Source of the DNA: an uncultured Longilinea sp.
GTDB taxonomy: Bacteria; Chloroflexota; Anaerolineae; Anaerolineales; Anaerolineaceae
Assembly (NCBI GenBank): GCA_937863945.1
Contig: CALMIB010000151.1
Span: 1-5,275 of the forward strand
Direction: 5' to 3'
DNA length: 5,275 bases
The position numbers and the translations under genes were made by a program. Under the pieces are notes generated by a model that was given only the letters and a program-made list of their open reading frames with translations, did not search any database and had not been told where the DNA came from. Shown here piece by piece: positions 1 through 5,275 of this stretch. Each line of letters begins with the position of its first letter. Positions within the stretch are counted from its first letter, which is position 1.

Positions 1-3000
1 ACTGAACATCCTGATTTCCGGGGAATTTTTGCGCCGCTTCCCTGGCAACCGGCAAAGCCGCCGGTGAACCATACACCTGTCGGATCAATTCCACCCGCTC
101 CACCTGGATCGAGGCTTCACCGGAGAGCACGCCAGCCGCCTGCTCCAGCACTTCCAGCGCATCGGTCAATTTTCCGCGTTTGACCAACAGGTGGACGTTG
201 AACACCACAACCTCAGGGATGGAATTGCCGCGCGTCATCGCGCGATCGCTGATCTCCTGCGCGGCATTTAAATTGCCCATTTGGATCAAAATTTCACCCT
301 GCAACAACATTCCGGGCAATGATTCAGGCTCCAACATGGTGACCTGCTGGGTACACTGCAATGCCAGCTCCAGGTGCCCGGCCTGCAACTGCGCCTCCGC
401 CAGCGCCAGCCAGATGCGCGCGTCCTTCGGCTCTAACCGGGCGGCCTGCTCCAGCGTATTGATCGCTTTGCCAATATTCCGCGTTTCCAGGTAAACCTGG
501 CCGAGATGGAGCGCATATCCGGCTTCAGATGGTTGAAGTGCGAGCGCTTCCTCCCAATGTTGGATCGCTGAGAGTGCATCCCCCATCTGCTGGCTGAGTT
601 GCGCCAGGCTGGCATGCCAGGCAGGCTCATCCGGCCAGGTTTGCAGGGCAGCCAGCCAGGCCTCCGCCACATCCGCAGGACGGCCAGACCCGGCGGCCAA
701 CACGGCGCGCAGAGCGTGGTAAATCGGTTGCCGCGGCTCCAGATCTACAGCCCGCTCGATGCACGCAAGTGCTTTTTCAGAATTGACATTGGCCAAAGAG
801 ACAGCCAGGTGAGCGCAAACATCCGCGCAGTCTTTCATCTCTTTGGCTGCCTGAATGGCCGCATCCAGGTTGCCAATTTGGGAAAGCGCAATGATCAACA
901 AGGCGGGATCGGTTAACGCCTTCTCATCGGACAGGATGGGCTTGATTTGAGCAACGCTGGCCTGGAAAACCAGTTTTCCCTTCTGCCGCAATTGTGCAAT
1001 ATCAGCCGCGCCGCTCAATTGACTGACCTGGGCAAGCGCATGTTCAAAATCCTGGCCAACATTTTTCATAGCCGCCGGACAATGGCGGGTTGACAGGGCT
1101 GCCTCACACAACCGCGCGGCTTTTTGCCGGCGAATCAGAGCACTGGCGAACTGAAAGGCACCGATCGCTTCCGCGGCATATTCTTTCCTGCCCTGGTCAA
1201 TGAATCGGTCGGCAGAATCCCAGAGGTACAAGTCCTGGGCGGCCAGTCCCATCCAGAGGGAGGCGTAAACGTCGAGGTCGATCTGGTAATAACGCCCCAG
1301 CGCAGCCGCGGGTATGCATTCCTCGCCAGGCTGGCCGCCAGAAGTCCGTCGGTTTTCGATTTCCTGAAATAACTTCCAGGCGGCTTCATATTCGCCGTTG
1401 CGCGCCATCCAGCGAGCTTGAACCGCAAGAAGCCGGTCTGGAACAGTGAGCTCGCCATCCCGTTCATCCGCGAACCCGGCGTCCATGCCATCCTCCGCAC
1501 CAGCATCCAGCATTATTTCACAATGCATCGCCCGGAGAACCTGCCGGCAGGCATCCGGATCGGGATGGAGCAAGCTGGCGCTGGCTTCGGTCGCGGCGCT
1601 GGCCAGTTCACTCACCTGGTCAAAATGCAATTGAGAGTAAGCCAGATTAGCCGTGAACACGCGGATGGATGAATCACCCGGGGCGACCTCCAAAGCCTTT
1701 TCAGCGTAATAGAGCGCTGCCGGGAAGTCCCCCATTTTTACCAGAAGCACAGCGGAGCGGACATAAACCGCCGCCGGTGTAAATGCCAGGTCATCCGCCT
1801 TGAAGAGGCTTTTTCCCGCCGTTGGCGCACCAGAAGATCCAAGCGGTTTGCTTTCCATCAACCGGGTTGCCTTCTCAAGGCAGGCCAGGGCAGCCTGGAT
1901 TTTCCCCTGCGGTGCGAGCAGATCAGCCTGCAAGACGTGCAAGCGGATATTCTGGTCATCCATTTGCACCGCCCGCTCCACGTACTCCTGGGCTTCAGCG
2001 AATTGTCCGGTTTGATGGCTCAGAAAGGCCAGGTCAGTCATCAAAGCCGGGTCAGGTGTTTCGGTGTTCTCTGCGATGCTCTTCAGGCAGCGCAAGGCTT
2101 CAAGATTGTCATTTAGTTTCAGGTAAAGCGCTGCCGCCTGCCACAATCCATTTTCACCAACAGTCGCAAGCTGCTGGAGCTGCGCAAGCGCCTTTCGCGC
2201 GGTTTCGGGCTGGCCGGCTTTGAGCGCAAATTGCGCCTGTTTTAACCAGAGGTCGCTGCTTTCCGGCGAAAACTGCGCCGCCGTCGCCAGAGCGCGCTGC
2301 GCGTCCTCCATCCGGTCCATCTTCTCCATCAGGTTGGAATACCAGATCAGGTTGTTTACCTGGTCGGGTTCCATTTGAAGGGCTTGATTTGCGGCGTGAG
2401 CGGCTTCATTTTCCAGGCTTAACTTCAGGTAAGTCTCGGCGATAAGGTGGACGATTCCCAAATTTTCCGGGGCAGCCTGAGCGGCTTCCTGAAGAACAGC
2501 CAACGCGGTATCCAGTTCATTCGCCGCCAACGCTGATGCGCCAAACCCGGCCTGAACACGTACCAGCGGGATGTCATCCTGTTCCTGGTATTCGTCCAGC
2601 AACTGACGGTACGTCTCAAAGGCCAGCCGTTCCTGCCCGCGCATCCGCAAAGTATCCGCCATCCACATACGCGCATTGAAATCGGTGGGCGCAATGGCCA
2701 GGATTTTTTGCAGCGCTTGATTGGCCTTCTGCAAATCCAGCGGATTGTAATCATCGGCTCTGGCGGCGAACAATTGCGCGGTGTCGTGCAATTTTAGCTG
2801 TGCGTAAGCGCGCAACCACTCCAATTGCGGTTGCTCGCCCTTGATCGCGAGCTCAAAGGATTCAAGCGCGCGTTGGGGATTGCCCATATCCAGAAATGTC
2901 GTGCCTTCCAAATAGGCCAGATGCGGGTTTTTAGGCCAACGCTGGCGGGCTTCGTGGATCACACGGATGGCTTCTTCCAAGTGGCCCAGATGGCGCAAAG

Positions 3001-4963
3001 TATTCGCCAGTTCGATGGTAACTGAGACGTTCTCCGGCGATAACCGCGCAGCCTGCCGCAGGTTGGGAAGTGCATCGGTCAGGTAGCCCTGGTCGAGCAA
3101 CAGCCGCGCCAGCTTGAAATGCACCTCAGAAGATTCAGGCGCTGCCAGAATCGCCGCACGGAGTGTATCCACAGCACGCTGCGCTTCACCCAGGCTTTGC
3201 TGGGCTTCCGCCAGTGCGATCCAGGGCTTCGACAAATCCGGGCACAACAGCGTCGCCCGGCTTAAATGGCTGATGGCTTCTTGAGGCATGCCCTTCTGCA
3301 AAAATGCCTGACCTGCATACGTATGCGCCAGTCCGTGGTCGGAAACCTTCGCCAGAACCTGGTTGCAGGCATCGATCGCCGCATCGGGGGCGCCAGCTTC
3401 GATGGCGCAGCGCGAGAGGGATAGTAGGTCCTCTTCGATGGCTTTACCGCTGATTGAAAGCACCATCCGCCATTGGTCCAGGGCTTTTTGCCACTGGCCT
3501 TGCTCCTCCTCCAGCCTCGCCAGGCCGCGCCTCGCCGGCAGATTTTGCGGGTCGAGTGAGACCAAAATCTCCACCAGGGTCGCCGCGCGTTCCAGATCGG
3601 TACGTTTTTCGGCAATTTGTGCCGCTAGCTGCAGCAGCCGGTCATCATTGGGCCGGGCTTGCAGGAAGAATGCGGCGCACCGGTCGGCTTCCTCCAGCAG
3701 ATCCATGCGCAGGAGCGCCGCAAGCAAATCGGCTGGCTCAGAAGAGGAACCGTCCATCCGGATTCCATCGGCTGCCGCCGCCAACCAGGCGTTCACTGCC
3801 TGGCTTGCGGTCTGGCGGGCAAGTTCTGAATTGCCCCCGACCGCCATCTGGCTGGCCAGATAGATGGACGCCGCCATACCCGGCTCACTCCCCACCGCCG
3901 GCAGGCTAACGTCATAAATGCCGGCTCTCTGCAGGATTTCTGCGCCGCGCTCGAGGGTGGAAGGCACAGCGCAAGTCTTCACCGCGCGGTCCACACGGGT
4001 CGCAGCTAAATCCATCTTCTGGCGATCGACGTCCAGGTTGGCAATCGCCAATTCTACCTCCGCCAGGCATTGCCCCACAGCCTGGCGGGATTTTTCCAAC
4101 AGGCTGGCCGCCTGCGGCACCGCGCCTGCGGCGCGGTACACATCGGCGGCGCTTTGCATTTCCAATCCGCGCGCAAGCCGTTCCGCGGCAGCCATCTCTG
4201 GATCTATTCTTTGTACGATGTATCGGTCAAAATTGGGTTGATTTCCAGACAAGAGAATTCGCGCAATCTTTTCAGAGAGTTGCTTTCGCCCGCAGCCTTC
4301 AACAAGCTTAAGCCATTTGGCTTGAACCTCCAGGGGCTCATCCAGGATCAGACCGGACAATGTTTTCGCCTGGAGAGTCTCGTCAGCCGGATTTCCAAGA
4401 ACGATCTGGATGCACCAATTCGCTGCCTGATCCGTTTTTTCCGTCCAGAGAGCCCGCAGGAGCTCATTGCGGTCGGGAACCATGCCAGCCAGGCAGGTCA
4501 AAGCTCCATCCCAGATGCGCGCCAGTGGATCCGCCAGGAGTTTGCTCTGGATTGTCAAATCCTGCGCCAGCCCACTCCACGAGCGCATTTTACGGCGCCG
4601 CTCGCGCAGTGCCAACGCCAGCAGGCCGGTCTCTTTCAGATCGATAGGCGCCTTACCTGTCCTCAAAGTCTCCTCGAAAAATGCCAGCGCTCGCCGCTGT
4701 AAATTCCCGTCCAGGATGCACATGGGTTCTTTCGACAGTTGCTGGGCAGACAGGTCGGCATCCAAAACAAAGAGTGCCAGGTTAGCCGGCGACCATGCCC
4801 CGGCTGCGCCGTTTTCCAACAGCCACTGGGAATATTTATCAAAATCGCACCCGCACAGAAATTGCCAGGCCAGGCGGTCATGTCTTAACGCGACAAGCGT
4901 ATCCGGCAAGTTCTTCGGATCGCACGATTTTTGGAGCGCGGATATCACTGCTTGAGATTGCAT
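1..4963 (-). CDS. Giant tetratricopeptide repeat (TPR) protein, C-terminus beyond the window (partial)
   Basis: The frame reads from the ATG at 4963 to the window edge: 1654 codons, no stop, still in frame at base 1. The start is supported by AAGGAG five bases upstream and by the previous gene ending 22 bases away. No signal peptide or membrane segment is visible, so the protein is probably cytoplasmic. Residues 1-404 are helical and unassigned. About eighteen TPR units follow from residue 405 to 1038, starting near 405, 441, 475, 509, 544, 578, 612, 646, 680, 712, 762, 799, 835, 869, 903, 937, 971 and 1005. Each shows the usual small and large hydrophobic pattern, an Ala near position 20 and often a closing Pro (for example AILAAPES, QAAQAAPEN, ALQMEPDQ). 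Further units lie near 1063, 1097 and 1175. A second regular block starts near 1348, 1381, 1412, 1446, 1480, 1514, 1548, 1583 and 1618. TPR arrays form superhelical protein-binding scaffolds. No catalytic domain is visible, and the binding partner cannot be told from sequence. Confidence 0.93.
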   Translation of the reverse strand, partial: MQSQAVISALQKSCDPKNLPDTLVALRHDRLAWQFLCGCDFDKYSQWLLENGAAGAWSPANLALFVLDADLSAQQLSKEPMCILDGNLQRRALAFFEETLRTGKAPIDLKETGLLALALRERRRKMRSWSGLAQDLTIQSKLLADPLARIWDGALTCLAGMVPDRNELLRALWTEKTDQAANWCIQIVLGNPADETLQAKTLSGLILDEPLEVQAKWLKLVEGCGRKQLSEKIARILLSGNQPNFDRYIVQRIDPEMAAAERLARGLEMQSAADVYRAAGAVPQAASLLEKSRQAVGQCLAEVELAIANLDVDRQKMDLAATRVDRAVKTCAVPSTLERGAEILQRAGIYDVSLPAVGSEPGMAASIYLASQMAVGGNSELARQTASQAVNAWLAAAADGIRMDGSSSEPADLLAALLRMDLLEEADRCAAFFLQARPNDDRLLQLAAQIAEKRTDLERAATLVEILVSLDPQNLPARRGLARLEEEQGQWQKALDQWRMVLSISGKAIEEDLLSLSRCAIEAGAPDAAIDACNQVLAKVSDHGLAHTYAGQAFLQKGMPQEAISHLSRATLLCPDLSKPWIALAEAQQSLGEAQRAVDTLRAAILAAPESSEVHFKLARLLLDQGYLTDALPNLRQAARLSPENVSVTIELANTLRHLGHLEEAIRVIHEARQRWPKNPHLAYLEGTTFLDMGNPQRALESFELAIKGEQPQLEWLRAYAQLKLHDTAQLFAARADDYNPLDLQKANQALQKILAIAPTDFNARMWMADTLRMRGQERLAFETYRQLLDEYQEQDDIPLVRVQAGFGASALAANELDTALAVLQEAAQAAPENLGIVHLIAETYLKLSLENEAAHAANQALQMEPDQVNNLIWYSNLMEKMDRMEDAQRALATAAQFSPESSDLWLKQAQFALKAGQPETARKALAQLQQLATVGENGLWQAAALYLKLNDNLEALRCLKSIAENTETPDPALMTDLAFLSHQTGQFAEAQEYVERAVQMDDQNIRLHVLQADLLAPQGKIQAALACLEKATRLMESKPLGSSGAPTAGKSLFKADDLAFTPAAVYVRSAVLLVKMGDFPAALYYAEKALEVAPGDSSIRVFTANLAYSQLHFDQVSELASAATEASASLLHPDPDACRQVLRAMHCEIMLDAGAEDGMDAGFADERDGELTVPDRLLAVQARWMARNGEYEAAWKLFQEIENRRTSGGQPGEECIPAAALGRYYQIDLDVYASLWMGLAAQDLYLWDSADRFIDQGRKEYAAEAIGAFQFASALIRRQKAARLCEAALSTRHCPAAMKNVGQDFEHALAQVSQLSGAADIAQLRQKGKLVFQASVAQIKPILSDEKALTDPALLIIALSQIGNLDAAIQAAKEMKDCADVCAHLAVSLANVNSEKALACIERAVDLEPRQPIYHALRAVLAAGSGRPADVAEAWLAALQTWPDEPAWHASLAQLSQQMGDALSAIQHWEEALALQPSEAGYALHLGQVYLETRNIGKAINTLEQAARLEPKDARIWLALAEAQLQAGHLELALQCTQQVTMLEPESLPGMLLQGEILIQMGNLNAAQEISDRAMTRGNSIPEVVVFNVHLLVKRGKLTDALEVLEQAAGVLSGEASIQVERVELIRQVYGSPAALPVAREAAQKFPGNQDVQ
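4109..4137. repeat. Intragenic GC-rich hairpin with overlapping direct repeat
   Basis: An 8-bp perfect inverted repeat, ACCGCGCC at 4119-4126 and GGCGCGGT at 4130-4137, is separated by three bases. The 10-base word CGCCTGCGGC also occurs twice, at 4109-4118 and 4123-4132, a 14-base period that is not a multiple of three. The element lies within the coding sequence for about residues 276-285 of the TPR protein, in an Ala/Gly-rich stretch. It may simply result from GCC/GCG alanine codons. No T-run follows it, so it is not a terminator. Its function is unknown and it may have none. Confidence 0.35.
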
Positions 4964-4968
4964 GAGGG

Positions 4969-4974
4969 CTCCTT
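4969..4974 (-). promoter_or_regulatory. Ribosome binding site of the TPR gene
   Basis: On the minus strand AAGGAG stands five bases before the ATG at 4963. It is a near-perfect Shine-Dalgarno sequence at workable spacing, and it fixes the start against the next in-frame Met at residue 81. It lies inside the 22-base gap after the stop of the upstream membrane-protein gene. That gap has no hairpin or T-run that would end transcription, so read-through from the upstream gene is expected. Confidence 0.85.
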
Positions 4975-4985
4975 GCTGGAAAAGG

Positions 4986-5273
4986 CTAGTGGATCTGCAC
5001 AACCAGGCCGTAAGCAGCCGCCATCAGACAAAAACTTACCAGAACCAGGAAGACCCCAACCCCTGCTGAGGTCTTAATCAACTGGTTGAGCGCTTCGATG
5101 AGCGACGATGCATTCCCCACCAACCCGGCAACATCCTCGGCAATTCCCTTTTGAGCCAGCCGGGAAGTTTGATTCGCGATGGTCTTGATCTCTTTACCGA
5201 GGACTCTGGAAATCAGGACAAAGACCCCAATCGCCAGGATGAGTATGCCCAGACCCAGCAAGCATGCAGCCAT
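4986..5273 (-). CDS. Small membrane protein with two predicted transmembrane helices, unknown function
   Basis: This 95-residue frame ends at TAG (4988-4986). Two hydrophobic segments are clear: residues 2-25 (LLGLGILILAIGVFVLI core) and about 69-93 (VGVFLVLVSFCLMAAA core). The roughly 43-residue stretch between them is polar and probably an amphipathic helix. It carries K27, K30, R38, K42 and K67, so the positive-inside rule suggests a hairpin with a cytoplasmic loop and both ends outside. The start is tentative. The ATG lies two bases from the window edge, the frame is open upstream of it, and no ribosome binding site can be seen, so the protein may be longer at its N-terminus. It sits 22 bases upstream of the TPR gene on the same strand, which suggests co-transcription. 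I do not recognise the family. The hydrophobic pattern and the close coupling to the next gene make it likely to be a real gene and not a shadow. Confidence 0.78.
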   Translation of the reverse strand: MAACLLGLGILILAIGVFVLISRVLGKEIKTIANQTSRLAQKGIAEDVAGLVGNASSLIEALNQLIKTSAGVGVFLVLVSFCLMAAAYGLVVQIH

Positions 5274-5275
5274 GG

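Noticed and set aside
1135..1506. Minus-strand open frame of 123 codons, and similar ones at 433-672, 2425-2754, 3262-3615 and 4663-4881
   Set aside because: These are on the same strand as the TPR gene but in other frames. The TPR frame stays open and repeat-like through each of them, so they do not indicate frameshifts or separate genes.
1778..1849. Walker A-like motif GAPTAGKS at residues 1045-1052 of the TPR protein
   Set aside because: It matches GxxxxGKS by letter but sits in a short linker between TPR units. There is no preceding hydrophobic strand, no Walker B and no room for a P-loop NTPase fold, so it is probably chance.
3363..3909. Overlapping plus-strand open frames of 166 and 151 codons
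   Set aside because: Both are Ser/Arg/Pro/Ala-rich shadow translations opposite regular TPR repeats, and they overlap each other in different frames.
4070..4702. Plus-strand open frame of 210 codons, the longest on that strand
   Set aside because: It lies wholly antisense to the TPR gene, has low-complexity composition and no recognisable motif. It is a by-product of GC-rich coding DNA.
4964..4985. Possible terminator or promoter between the two genes
   Set aside because: The gap is only 22 bases, mostly ribosome binding site, with no inverted repeat and no room for a separate promoter within it.
1..5275. CRISPR array, tRNA/rRNA genes, insertion sequences
   Set aside because: No spaced identical repeats, transposase-like protein, terminal inverted repeats or recognisable RNA gene were seen. 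The protein repeats are not matched by near-identical DNA repeats.

Overview
The window holds two minus-strand genes and almost nothing else. They read from right to left: a small two-helix membrane protein (4986-5273), a 22-base gap with a strong ribosome binding site, then one very long open frame (4963 down to base 1). The long frame runs 1654 codons without a stop and leaves the window before it ends. It encodes a tetratricopeptide repeat (TPR) protein. The many short open frames on the plus strand, and in the other minus frames, are shadows of this gene.

Layout of the long protein: residues 1-404 (bases 3752-4963) are a mostly helical region that I cannot assign, with only degenerate repeat-like stretches in its second half. 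Residues 405-1038 (1850-3751) are about eighteen consecutive TPR units, many in exact 34-residue register. Residues 1039-1062 (1778-1849) are a linker rich in Gly, Ser, Pro and Lys. Residues 1063-1208 contain a few more TPR-like units. Residues 1209-1347 (923-1339) are helical but out of register. Residues 1348-1654 (1-922) return to about nine regular TPR units, which are still continuing at the window edge.

The sequence suggests a bacterium: moderately GC-rich DNA, an AAGGAG ribosome binding site, tightly packed co-directional genes and no introns. The style (large TPR proteins without signal peptides, Ala/Leu/Gln-rich, with scattered free cysteines) would fit an Anaerolineae-type Chloroflexota. 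That is a weak guess from general appearance, with no marker gene to support it.

The two genes are probably co-transcribed, with the promoter beyond the right edge. A reasonable but unproven reading is that the small protein is a membrane hairpin and the TPR protein a cytoplasmic scaffold, possibly acting at the same place. No RNA gene, mobile element, CRISPR array, origin or terminator was seen.
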